This document shows, in pieces, positions 53,519 through 62,759 of a stretch of 64,000 nt of DNA (positions are counted from its first letter, which is position 1; the number at the start of each line of letters is the position of its first letter). Origin of the DNA: Enterobacter sp. Cy-643. Lineage in GTDB: Bacteria > Pseudomonadota > Gammaproteobacteria > Enterobacterales > Enterobacteriaceae. The stretch is from positions 868,001 to 932,000 of the forward strand of contig NZ_VWWV01000002.1 in the NCBI RefSeq assembly GCF_011752815.1, in the 5' to 3' direction. The notes under the pieces were generated by a model. The model was not told the origin of the DNA. It was given only the letters and a program-made list of their open reading frames with translations, and searched no databases. A program made the position numbers and the translations under genes.

Positions 53519-55597
53519 TTATTTAAAATCAGTAAATGACATATTGACCGTCTGGTAAGTGCCCGAGCTTTGCGGAGAGGTAATAATGACCGCCGCCGAG
53601 TCAACGGCCACATCGCTCACGATGTTGACCTGCGCGGAATGATCGGCATTAAGCATCAGCTCAACGCTTTCTCCCGGCCCATGACCCGCCACCTTCAGCG
53701 GAAGTGGAACGCTTACCCGTAAAGAAGTTATAGGCTGGCGAGATAAATCATCAGCCGTGGGCTGGTCGTCTGACTGTTCGGCCATCATCAGATAAATACT
53801 GCAGGGGGAGACGCCATCCGGAAGGGCACCGCTGGTATTTGCGATGGCGAGGATCTTACCTTCACCCAAACGGTAATTACTGAATGTCATGGTGCCAGTC
53901 ACGCTCTCGGATGGGTTATCCAGATTCTGCACAAAGACGGTGACCCCTCCCACGGAGGTGGACTGCACCCGAATAGATTTTACGCCGCTCACGCCCATGA
54001 CGGTGCTGTACGAGGTCGAACCGCTTTCCAGAATAACCGCCCCCTTAGGGCAGGAAACCATCAGCCGGGTACCCGCCGACGCTCTGATGAAACCGTAGTT
54101 GCAAGGAGAGACGTGGATAGCGCCGTAATCATAGACTGGCGCACCGTGCGTACTTCTGAAGGCCAGCTCTTTGGGTTTTGCGCCTGATTCAACAATCATG
54201 ACGCTTTCCGTCAGCGAGACGGACGTTCCCGCAAGGGTCTTGACTGAGTACCCGGCATAGAGGAAGCCAGAATCGCCCACGGCGATGGCCACCCTTCCCG
54301 GCACGGCAACAATTTGCGCCTCAATACGGCTCACGGTAAAGGTCTGCTGATAGCTCGCCGCAGCAACATCAGCGCCGGTCTTATCTTTGCCGCTTAACGT
54401 CAGCGCGATCTCGTCCCCCATCACCATTGAGTCGTACAAAATACTGATATTCAGTACGCCGTCTGCCTCAATAACGTCAGTTTCAATGGTGCTGTCGTCC
54501 GCCTGCGGGAAGGATGGGGCCGGAAGAAAAACAATGCTGGCCAGGTTAATAAAGGACGAGCCGGTATAAGACACTTTGCGCGCCCCGGATGGAGTCCTGA
54601 CGCGGTACCAGGCATCCAGCCGCCCCATGTAGATAGCCTGGGCAATATCCCGTGAAAGCGTGAGATAAATGACGCCAGTCTGAACGTCGGCCACGGTAAC
54701 GGTATGGTCCATACTGCCGCTGGCGGCAGGCACGCTGGCATTATCGGTATCAAACCCCTGCCATAGCAGGGTCAAAACGTCGCCTGCGGCCATCCCGCTG
54801 TAGCCATTAATATGGACGCGAATGCCCCCGGTAACTTCGTGCTGGGTTAGCCAGCCATCAACCGCATCGGTAAAATGGGGTTTTTCCAAAAAGCTCACGT
54901 CGCCATCAAGCATCACTTCAGCATCAAACGACAGGGCTACGCTCCCGTTGGACGCGCGAGTTACGCGGTAAAATGCCATTGCCCGGGCGCTTTCCGGCAG
55001 GAAAATCTTAGATTCAGGGATAAGGGTAATATACCCTGAGCTAATATCAGCATTCACAACCGTATGGCTGGCGCTAAAATTAGCCTCAGGGATCACTTCA
55101 TTATTAGCGTTGAACAGCAGGTAATTGAGTTCGACAATATCGCCTGCCCGAATTCCATTATAAGCAGGAACCTGGATATGTGTTCCTTCATTGGCTAATA
55201 CGCTGTCCAGGGATAACACATTGTTAACCGCGTCGGTAAAGACCGGCGGGATTAAGGTTCTTGTTCCATCCCGGCTGACTATAGCCGTCGTTTTAGATGA
55301 TGTGGATGCATTACCAACGACGTCCATCGCGGTATAATAAACAGAATAAACCCCATCCGGAATTTGTGCCTGGGGGACCGCAAACAAACAGTTTTGATTT
55401 ATAATGCCCGGGTCAACAATTTTGGCCATTGTAACGAGTGTATCAAAATAAATAACAATTTGATCGCCCAGCGCCATATTGCTATAGGCCGGAACCATAA
55501 CATAAACAGAACCCTGATCCAGATCATCAGCATCGATGATCCCATTATTATTCATCTGCGGCAGCCAGGGCGCACGCAGATCTCTGTTTAGTCTCAT
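53519..55597 (-). CDS. Large modular repeat protein with the shared C-terminal module
   Basis: The 692-residue protein has four related beta-rich repeats of about 115 residues (about 1-115, 119-236, 240-355, 359-472). Each has the pattern V.VP.Y..M..GD.I...(W/F), as in VYVMVPAYSNMALGDQIVIYF and IRVHINGYSGMAAGDVLTLLW. The C-terminal module (475-692) is shared with two other cluster proteins. The ATG at 55597 has GGGGAG 7 nt upstream, so a longer in-frame ORF from 55651 is rejected. No signal peptide. I recall similar repeats in uncharacterised Pseudomonas proteins. Function unknown. Confidence 0.8.
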   Translation of the reverse strand: MRLNRDLRAPWLPQMNNNGIIDADDLDQGSVYVMVPAYSNMALGDQIVIYFDTLVTMAKIVDPGIINQNCLFAVPQAQIPDGVYSVYYTAMDVVGNASTSSKTTAIVSRDGTRTLIPPVFTDAVNNVLSLDSVLANEGTHIQVPAYNGIRAGDIVELNYLLFNANNEVIPEANFSASHTVVNADISSGYITLIPESKIFLPESARAMAFYRVTRASNGSVALSFDAEVMLDGDVSFLEKPHFTDAVDGWLTQHEVTGGIRVHINGYSGMAAGDVLTLLWQGFDTDNASVPAASGSMDHTVTVADVQTGVIYLTLSRDIAQAIYMGRLDAWYRVRTPSGARKVSYTGSSFINLASIVFLPAPSFPQADDSTIETDVIEADGVLNISILYDSMVMGDEIALTLSGKDKTGADVAAASYQQTFTVSRIEAQIVAVPGRVAIAVGDSGFLYAGYSVKTLAGTSVSLTESVMIVESGAKPKELAFRSTHGAPVYDYGAIHVSPCNYGFIRASAGTRLMVSCPKGAVILESGSTSYSTVMGVSGVKSIRVQSTSVGGVTVFVQNLDNPSESVTGTMTFSNYRLGEGKILAIANTSGALPDGVSPCSIYLMMAEQSDDQPTADDLSRQPITSLRVSVPLPLKVAGHGPGESVELMLNADHSAQVNIVSDVAVDSAAVIITSPQSSGTYQTVNMSFTDFK

Positions 55598-55664
55598 CGT
55601 ATTCTCCCCAGAATTGGGATACTGACACCGGCAGTAAAATACCGGTGTCAAATTTTCTGTTTAT

Positions 55665-56747
55665 TTATTTTTTGGTCGGCGGGATAACGTCTACGTAGTA
55701 TGTTTTTTCAGTAGAGGCATGAAGTTTTTGGTCTTTTTCAATCACCATTTCATAAGAGATCTTGATGGTCCCCTCGCCCAGGGCATACAGCAGATCTCGC
55801 AGGGCATTTCCTTCATCATTGTAATCATCATTCAGAACGATAATGGAATTCTCTGCCCCTTCAGGATCTACCGGGAATGAAAACACGCGACTGGCCGCAG
55901 GAATCTCTACCGCACCGCGATAAGATTTCCAGTAAATATTACAAATAGAGTCTTCACGAGCCGCAGCATTCACAACCTTACCTTCATATAATCCATCAAG
56001 CTGGACCTCGACCCCAGTGGCGGCCAGGGCGACGTTAATGGTTTGGTTGTTGCTTTCCGCACGGGGGATAGAGACTGGCGGCAGGTCGACAATCGTGGCC
56101 GATGAGCTATCCCTGACGACTTCGAGTTCAACAATATTTGAGAATGAAGAGTTTCCGGAATTATCGGTAATATAAAAGGCGCTCGCATGGGTGCCTGAAG
56201 TCAGGTATGACTCCGGAACAGAGACGGCAATACTATTGATAGTAGAGCTCTGTTCCGACTGTTTGAGTACGGCATTATCGCCAAAATGAAATCCGACGAC
56301 GTTACCCACTTCAGGTGAGGCAATTGGCACAATGGCAAAAACCCCCGCGGCAACGTCCGCTTCAGTTACTCTGCCATCCGTTGCGATGGGGAAAGTGTGA
56401 TTTCTTAGCGTCGGGGACACCATGAAGACAGCCTCTGTCTTACTCACCGATGCTTCCCCGTCGGTTTCGATTTTAGAGACTGTGATCCTGGCAACCTGCG
56501 GCACACCTGCTTTAAATTTGATTTTTGCAGTTGCGGCACCTTCGTAATTGGTTTCAAGGGTGATTTTGTTAGAATCACTGCCTACCCAGGTACCCACTGC
56601 GGTTTCAACTTCCATGCGCACAGTCACTTCCCGCTGCGGTAGCAATGATTCGGCATCGACCACGCGAGCCGTCACTCCAAACGGAATTTCACTCCAGGTA
56701 TTTGCCCATGTTGAACTTTCAAACGAAACACCAATAAGATTGGCCAT
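55665..56747 (-). CDS. Three-module beta-rich repeat protein
   Basis: The 360-residue protein has an Ig-like N-terminal domain (about 1-112), a second domain (about 114-218) that resembles the repeats of the next gene (GVFAIVPIASPEVGNVVGFHFG), and a C-terminal domain (about 220-355) likewise ending in a strand-rich segment. It has no signal peptide, and GAGGAG lies 6 nt before the ATG. It is the second gene of the downstream operon, 20 bp after the pilin-like gene and 67 bp before the chosen start of the large repeat gene. Confidence 0.75.
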   Translation of the reverse strand: MANLIGVSFESSTWANTWSEIPFGVTARVVDAESLLPQREVTVRMEVETAVGTWVGSDSNKITLETNYEGAATAKIKFKAGVPQVARITVSKIETDGEASVSKTEAVFMVSPTLRNHTFPIATDGRVTEADVAAGVFAIVPIASPEVGNVVGFHFGDNAVLKQSEQSSTINSIAVSVPESYLTSGTHASAFYITDNSGNSSFSNIVELEVVRDSSSATIVDLPPVSIPRAESNNQTINVALAATGVEVQLDGLYEGKVVNAAAREDSICNIYWKSYRGAVEIPAASRVFSFPVDPEGAENSIIVLNDDYNDEGNALRDLLYALGEGTIKISYEMVIEKDQKLHASTEKTYYVDVIPPTKK

Positions 56748-56767
56748 TCGAATCTCCTCACTATTAT

Positions 56768-57604
56768 TTAGGGATAAGTTACAAACAAAATACCATTCCC
56801 GGAAAAGCTACCGGTATTTACCGGCGTGCCTTCCAGCTGGCTGGTTAAAACGATTGTGTTATTAAGATCGCCATCAAATACACTTCCCAAAGGCGTGCCA
56901 TCATTCGTGGTTAAAACAGCAAACATGCCATTTGACAACGGAATCTTAGCGCTCCCTTTAAGCCTCAAAATAAACTGAATTCTGTCTGTGCACTCAACGA
57001 CCAGTGATTTGGAAATTTTCTTCCCAATAGCGTCCTGAACCGTCAGTGAGCCATAATCAAACTCAAGTGTTTTTGTATCTAATGCACACCACTGATCCAC
57101 GGGTGGAGTACCAATACACTGGGCTTCACCCACATTCGGGAATTTCCTGTTAACCCAGCTGGCGTTAGTTTGCTGCGGAACTGCGGCGATCATTACACAT
57201 TCGGAGCCAACATTGGCCCCGCTGTGATTCACCGTATAGCTGCCAGATTCACCGTATCTTTCGATCCATTTTGCACCTAAACAGCTCAGCCGTAACTGCG
57301 AGTCAGGGCAGGTACTAGCACTGACGTTAAGTGGGTTTGCCATCGAACCAGTAACAAGCGTTCCTGAGGTGGAACTATGCCGGTGTAAAATACCGATATA
57401 TCTTTCACCAAAATCATCCAGGCTATCATCAACATCAATAACCCCCCAGGTTCCGACGTAATTTACAGAAGTGGGACTAACAACTTCGACTTTAGTATCT
57501 AAAACAATAGGCCATTTGAACGCTAAGGCACTGGTTGAATAAACATTGAACAACAATAAAAAAAACAATGAGTGATATGTTTTTTTATATTTAATGAATG
57601 ACAT
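56768..57604 (-). CDS. Exported fimbrial-adhesin-like protein with a C-terminal pilin-type domain
   Basis: The 278-residue protein is the only member of the cluster with a clear Sec signal peptide (about 1-28, ending TSALA). The mature N-terminal part (about 29-165) holds cysteines in a spacing suggestive of disulfides. The C-terminal part (about 170-278) resembles a chaperone-usher pilin domain of tip adhesins such as MrpH: a cysteine pair (CALDT... VVECTD) and a final strand ending GSFSGNGILFVTYP. No chaperone or usher gene is in the window. It heads the seven-gene downstream group, so it may be the anchor or tip of whatever the group builds; that is inference. Confidence 0.7.
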   Translation of the reverse strand: MSFIKYKKTYHSLFFLLLFNVYSTSALAFKWPIVLDTKVEVVSPTSVNYVGTWGVIDVDDSLDDFGERYIGILHRHSSTSGTLVTGSMANPLNVSASTCPDSQLRLSCLGAKWIERYGESGSYTVNHSGANVGSECVMIAAVPQQTNASWVNRKFPNVGEAQCIGTPPVDQWCALDTKTLEFDYGSLTVQDAIGKKISKSLVVECTDRIQFILRLKGSAKIPLSNGMFAVLTTNDGTPLGSVFDGDLNNTIVLTSQLEGTPVNTGSFSGNGILFVTYP

Positions 57605-58409
57605 TTCATTGCCTGCTTATCAGTGACTAACATTAATCGTGGGGAGAAACCATAGATATAATGGATGAATATGCTCTCACCCGTTCATCCCCTCTGGTCG
57701 TCGAGAAATAAGTCTAATTCAATTATGAGCTAAATCCACAAAGAATAGTTTACAGACCCAATATCGATATTTTGAGGATTCAACATAAAAATGCAGCGAA
57801 CGAAACAGATAAAAACCCCCATAAAAACACAGATAACAGCAAATAATTCTGATTAAAAATTCATTCCAGAGTTAACAACCACCAATAGTGACGAAACAAA
57901 AAACACCCCTTAGTTAACAATAGGTTAAATCATATCATTTGGTTTACATTGTATAACGCCCGCCCCTCTTTATTCCGTTAAAAACACCTCAGGCACCATC
58001 CATGATACGGTCATATTTACGGACAATGGTGGTCACTGCCGGCCGTCGGCTGGCTGAATATAACGGTTAGCCCGCTTATGAATAGCTGAATAACCTGATA
58101 CCGGGAAAACACCAGCTGATGAGGGTTCATGAAAATAATATGAAACCGCAATAGTCTATTCACAGACAATTGAATTAACAGGCCAGCACGCTCATTTATT
58201 TCGTGAAAATTTAAGCGATATTAATTGGTAATGTTTCGTTCAGAACGGAAACAGATAAACGCCAGCCATCAGACACAACATACAGCTATATTGATTAATC
58301 TGTGCTCCAGAGCCCCCCATACCATTTAATGGCATGGGGGTTTACAGCCCAGGTGAAAATCTCATACAAACATTATCATGATAAAAATTTAATATTAACA
58401 CTTTGATTG
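57605..58409. other. 805-bp non-coding region splitting the Ig-like cluster
   Basis: No convincing gene lies here. The part next to the pilin-like gene (about 57605-57960) is A+T-rich and should carry the promoter of the downstream operon. A segment at about 57960-58130 is richer in G+C and looks like a remnant of older coding sequence, but I could not identify it. At 58314-58340 CCCCCAT-A-CCATT and AATGG-C-ATGGGGG form a strong hairpin about 70 bp past the end of the upstream group; it lacks a T tract on the minus strand but is placed as a terminator. Confidence 0.5.
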
Positions 58410-59357
58410 CTAGCTGCTAAAAACTATTTTATTCCGTGCAACAAGATTATCATTATCAGCATAGGCACTCACCACTACAGATTCAGCCACGGTATTATAG
58501 ACATACAGAGTAGCCATGCCGGTATCATCTGTAATAATAGTTCGTTTGGATGGATAAGCGGTGACGCTGTTCAGGACAATAGATATTTCTTTGTTGGCAT
58601 TTATATCCCGGGCACTCTTTTTCAAGAAGTAGACAATTTCCCAGTACTCAACCCCATCGGCACTAACCTGAAGCGTGTTGTTAAGCACGTAGCCACTCAG
58701 GCCAGACAATTCCGACGATTTGGTGAATGATATGCCTGTTATTGCCTGGACAACGTTCTCCCCATAAATCTCAGCTGAGATAAAATAATCGCCTTCAGCC
58801 AAAGCGGTACAGCTAACCGCAGCTACGCCATCGGAATCAGTCAATACAAACCTGTCACGTAATGTTAAACCTGTTGAAGGTAAAAACTGAACTAATTTGT
58901 TAGTCACGGGCTTATTTAAAGCATTGTTAATTTTTAACTGCACTTTATTTTGACTGGTGCCATCGGCGGCAGATTTATTAACTAGCGTGGTTACCTGTAT
59001 ATTATACAACTCTTCTACCTGAGAGAATTTCAGGGTGTCACTTGTTGAATTAAATGCGTCACTAATGGCTGGCGCGGCAACAATAAGAACATCCTCAGCT
59101 ACAGTGTTAGTTATTTTAAGCAAAAAATTGCCATTACTGTCCGTCTCAGCATAGGGCGAAGGCAAGGTCGCATTACCAGAAGGGCTGTATACTGAGAAAT
59201 GAATAAACTGGCCAGGACAAGGGACCTCATTACGCGTCACAGCAAATAAAATAGCATTGTAATCGGTACCGTTAGCAGGAGAGTTATTAACGTGAATTGC
59301 AGAGGTAAGTTTCATTACGCTCTCATTATCTGCACGGCTGACTATGTTATTCATCAT
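58410..59357 (-). CDS. Three-domain Big_1-type Ig-like protein
   Basis: The 315-residue protein has three Ig-like domains (about 15-108, 112-208, 215-314). They match domains 2-4 of the two genes upstream of it, including the irregular last domain (YVLNNTLQVSADGVEYWEIVYFLKKSARDINANKEI). It lacks both the first domain and the cysteine-rich C-terminal part of those relatives, so it is a shortened paralogue. No signal peptide. AGAGGTG precedes two adjacent ATG codons. Confidence 0.78.
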   Translation of the reverse strand: MMNNIVSRADNESVMKLTSAIHVNNSPANGTDYNAILFAVTRNEVPCPGQFIHFSVYSPSGNATLPSPYAETDSNGNFLLKITNTVAEDVLIVAAPAISDAFNSTSDTLKFSQVEELYNIQVTTLVNKSAADGTSQNKVQLKINNALNKPVTNKLVQFLPSTGLTLRDRFVLTDSDGVAAVSCTALAEGDYFISAEIYGENVVQAITGISFTKSSELSGLSGYVLNNTLQVSADGVEYWEIVYFLKKSARDINANKEISIVLNSVTAYPSKRTIITDDTGMATLYVYNTVAESVVVSAYADNDNLVARNKIVFSS

Positions 59358-59416
59358 TACACCTCTTCAGTGAAATTAATATAAGCCGCAACCCAACGCT
59401 GCGGCTTAAGAACAGA

Positions 59417-61030
59417 TTAGTTAATGCCTAAATCAACAATAACCAGGGTAAATGACAGGGAAGCAAAAGTAGATAGCTGATAATAAGTGTTAGTCGCCGT
59501 AGCCGTGCCGGCGTTAGTACACTTAACCATTCCTCCGTCGTAATTGAAGTCATTGAATAACGCAAAGCTCGGATCGTTAATTATCTGACAGGCAGTTGTA
59601 CCCTGAACAAAATTGTACCCGCTCTTACATTCGTGCTGTTTAACGGTACCTTTACTGCTGGTGCTTAACAGCAACTGATAGCTGTGGTTCTTAATGAACG
59701 AATAATTATTTTCAGTGAATGCATCCAGACCATAGTAGCCGCTTCCTTTTAATGTCCCGGAGGCGACAAACGGAGCTGCTTTAAAATCTACCACGGTGAC
59801 ATCACTGATACCCTCGGCATCCGTGGTGGCAGTTACCGTTACGCTTTCAGCCACGGAGCTGTACACCCTTAGGGTCGCCAGGCCGTTTTCATCCGTGACT
59901 AATTTTTTAGAGGAGACATGAGCATTCTGGCTGCTGAGAGTGATATAAATATTCTGCCCTTCCAGAATATTCCTGCTGTTTGTTTTGGTAAGGCTGTACA
60001 GGATCTGGCAATAATCGCTATCATCCTGGCCATTATTAAAATCGCCAGCTTCAGCATTGTTTCGCGTAACAACCCCTTTCAGCCCTTTCAGATACTCAGA
60101 ATTAGAAAATACGATCCCTTCAACGATACAGCTGATATCTGAATGTGAATACAATATTGCTTTCAGCGTGTAGCTGGCGGCAGCTAATGCAGTACAGTGG
60201 ACGACGGCCTGGCCGGTAATATCAACCGAAACATAGAGAGTGTCGACAGACAGCCCCTGTCCTGGCAGCAGCTGCAAAACCTGCCCCGTGGCTGGCTTAC
60301 CTGTAGCGGTCTCTGTAACCGAGAAGGTGACCGTGTTTTGGTTAGTTCCATCGGCATAGGCATCATTCTTGCTAACCACCCCGGTAATGGTATACAGAGG
60401 CACAACTTCTTCGAAAGTTAGCCTGACCGGTTTGGCCTCCACGCCTAACAGCGCCGCTGCAGCGCTGATAGTCACCGATTCTGCCACAGTATTGGTAACT
60501 GTTACGGTAGCGCTGCCGTAGGCATCAGTCACCAGAAGCGATGGCTCTACAATGGCGCTGCCGGTTGCGTTAACAAAAATATACTGCCCTGCGACAGGGG
60601 TCGTCCCCGCTTTAAGAGCGTAAACCAGGGTGATACTTTTCTGACCATCAGCCGGAGCGGTGTCAGAGCCAAGGACGGTGGCTGTGAGGGTGTATGTATC
60701 TTCAGATATTTCCTCAAAGTAACTCTCAGTTTCTGCCGTGAGATAGCTGGAAAACAGGCAGACGGCCTGGACTTTTACGTTCCCCGGCGCGCTGCTTTTC
60801 AGCTCTACAACACACTCACCTTTAGAATCAGTAGTTGCAATAGCCGTTTTACTATCGTTTGCAAAGGAAGCATTGTCTGCCGTTATAATAAATGTAACCT
60901 GGACAGCCGCAACAGGGGTCTCACCATTCATTAATGAAGCAGTAATACGGTTAGTATCTGAATTATTTGAAGACGCTCCAGATGTTGAACTCAAGCTAAA
61001 GTTAATGGAGTTTAATTTAGAGCTTTCCAT
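59417..61030 (-). CDS. Four-domain Big_1-type Ig-like protein with a cysteine-containing C-terminal module
   Basis: The 537-residue protein has four Ig-like domains (about 6-110, 112-210, 212-310, 312-420) and a different C-terminal module (about 425-537). That module holds a Cys pair (HECKSGYNFVQGTTACQ), a further Cys (MVKCTNAGTA) and a hydrophobic end, FTLVIVDLGIN. The C-terminal module is shared with the next upstream gene. GAGGAT precedes the ATG. No signal peptide. The spacing CKSGYNFVQGTTAC resembles a disulfide loop. Confidence 0.8.
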   Translation of the reverse strand: MESSKLNSINFSLSSTSGASSNNSDTNRITASLMNGETPVAAVQVTFIITADNASFANDSKTAIATTDSKGECVVELKSSAPGNVKVQAVCLFSSYLTAETESYFEEISEDTYTLTATVLGSDTAPADGQKSITLVYALKAGTTPVAGQYIFVNATGSAIVEPSLLVTDAYGSATVTVTNTVAESVTISAAAALLGVEAKPVRLTFEEVVPLYTITGVVSKNDAYADGTNQNTVTFSVTETATGKPATGQVLQLLPGQGLSVDTLYVSVDITGQAVVHCTALAAASYTLKAILYSHSDISCIVEGIVFSNSEYLKGLKGVVTRNNAEAGDFNNGQDDSDYCQILYSLTKTNSRNILEGQNIYITLSSQNAHVSSKKLVTDENGLATLRVYSSVAESVTVTATTDAEGISDVTVVDFKAAPFVASGTLKGSGYYGLDAFTENNYSFIKNHSYQLLLSTSSKGTVKQHECKSGYNFVQGTTACQIINDPSFALFNDFNYDGGMVKCTNAGTATATNTYYQLSTFASLSFTLVIVDLGIN

Positions 61031-61095
61031 TATTATATCCTCTAAGATTTTTAGTCACAGCATACTGGCTATGCCAGTATGCTGGCGTCGATTAA

Positions 61096-62676
61096 CTAGG
61101 CAGAAAGATCATTAATAGTCACACTGTATGCCGCCCCCGCACTCATATAATAATAATTGCGGAAATAAGCAGTTGTACCCGCTCGGGTACAGGTGAAAGT
61201 ACCAGTGCCGCTAAAGTGATGAGCTACCGAGAAACCGGCTCCTACCGTTGGGATCCCCCCTGCGTAATAAGTACAGGTCCCGTTAACATAAACATAGTTC
61301 GCAGAGCAGTTGTACTGACTACCAGTTATAGCGGCAATAATTTGATAAGTTCGCCCTGCTTTAAATTCATAATTAGTAATAAATTCATTCAGGCCATGAT
61401 ATCTTGTGGCACTGGCAGTTCCGGTGAATGTCATATTCTTATTTTCAGCCACGAACTCAATGATAGTCCGCTCGCTTAAGCTTTCATTGGCGGTATAAGC
61501 ACTTACCACTACTGATTCATCCACGGTGTTATAAACGCGCAGTGTGGCGATGCCGGCATAGTCGGTGATAATGGTTCGGGCAGAAGGGAAAGCGGTAATA
61601 CTGTTAAGCTGAATCTCGATCTTCTGATTCTCAATAACGTCACGCGTACTTTTCTTCGTTAGACGGTACTGAATTTCACAGTAATCGACACCATCGTCAA
61701 GGGCTTCATTTTTCAGGATTACACCGGTAAGCGAATCCAACTCTGCCGACTGAACAAAGGTAATGTTTCCAACGGTGTGAAGTACATTCTCACCGTAAAG
61801 TACAGCCGTGATACTGTAGCTACTAGCCAGCAAGGCCGAACATCCCAGCGTTACGGTACCGTTACTGTCAGTGGTCGCAAAGGTGTCCTGCAGGGAGAGG
61901 TTTGTGCTCGGAATAAACTGCAAGAGTTTCCCGGAGACAGGCTTATTCAAGCCATCCAGCACCTGGAAAAGAACTTTATTCTGGCTAACGCCATCAGCCG
62001 CGGTACCGTTCACAGTAATCAGTGAAGTAATGGTATACGCCGTATCAACCTCCACAAAGTTTATCTGTGATGCGACAGACGCAAATAACGAAATGGCTGA
62101 TGCCGCAGTAACCAGTACCGTTTCAGCCGTGGTATTCGTAATATCAAGAATATAGCTGCCGTTGCTATCAGTCTGGCCGAAGGCTGCAGACAACTTTGCC
62201 CCGCCAGAAGTGCTGAAAGCGGTAAAGGTGAGAAACTGGCCGGGAACAGGCACATTGCCCTGCTTCAGGCTATATACGATTCTGTTAGCCGTCACGCCAT
62301 CAGCCCGAGAATTATCAACCTGTACTGATTCGGTCAGGGTGATGACATCTGCCTTTTCTAAAAATTCACTATTTACATTAGCCATATGAACTTCCTCCAC
62401 TAAGCATGTACCGTTAACATTAACTAAGCCACTTACTTCACTGCGTAAAGAAACAGTGCAAGTACCCAATGCATTTGTCTTTGCTGCAATAGTTTGAGAA
62501 CCATTGCTAAATGATGCCCCCGTCACTGAGGTACTGAACAATACGTCGACACCATATTGATGCAAACCATCTGCCATGACATGGGCCGTAATTTCATTTG
62601 TATCAATATTATTAGCAAATGCTCCCGCTGTAGACGTTAGCGTAAACTCCACATTTGCTAGCCTTTTATTTGACAT
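61096..62676 (-). CDS. Four-domain Big_1-type Ig-like protein with a cysteine-containing C-terminal module
   Basis: The 526-residue protein parallels its neighbour: four Ig-like domains (about 4-110, 112-208, 212-307, 310-410) and a C-terminal module with CSANYVYVNGTC and FTCTRAGTTAYF, ending in a hydrophobic strand. Domain 1 has a Cys pair (LGTC... NGTCLV). The ATG at 62676 is chosen because AAGGAA lies 8 nt upstream; an in-frame start at 62721 would add a non-conserved hydrophobic leader, which I consider unlikely but which could give a weak signal-like sequence. Confidence 0.8.
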   Translation of the reverse strand: MSNKRLANVEFTLTSTAGAFANNIDTNEITAHVMADGLHQYGVDVLFSTSVTGASFSNGSQTIAAKTNALGTCTVSLRSEVSGLVNVNGTCLVEEVHMANVNSEFLEKADVITLTESVQVDNSRADGVTANRIVYSLKQGNVPVPGQFLTFTAFSTSGGAKLSAAFGQTDSNGSYILDITNTTAETVLVTAASAISLFASVASQINFVEVDTAYTITSLITVNGTAADGVSQNKVLFQVLDGLNKPVSGKLLQFIPSTNLSLQDTFATTDSNGTVTLGCSALLASSYSITAVLYGENVLHTVGNITFVQSAELDSLTGVILKNEALDDGVDYCEIQYRLTKKSTRDVIENQKIEIQLNSITAFPSARTIITDYAGIATLRVYNTVDESVVVSAYTANESLSERTIIEFVAENKNMTFTGTASATRYHGLNEFITNYEFKAGRTYQIIAAITGSQYNCSANYVYVNGTCTYYAGGIPTVGAGFSVAHHFSGTGTFTCTRAGTTAYFRNYYYMSAGAAYSVTINDLSA

Positions 62677-62759
62677 AAATAATTCCTTATTGATAGCCTT
62701 CATCATAAAAATGAAAGCCAATCAATTATCGATGTATTAATAAAAACTCAGATTGATGA

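Noticed and set aside
62677-62721. Upstream in-frame start giving a hydrophobic leader on the four-domain Ig-like protein
   Set aside because: The downstream ATG at 62676 has a good ribosome site and matches the start of paralogues; the leader has no signal cleavage site.
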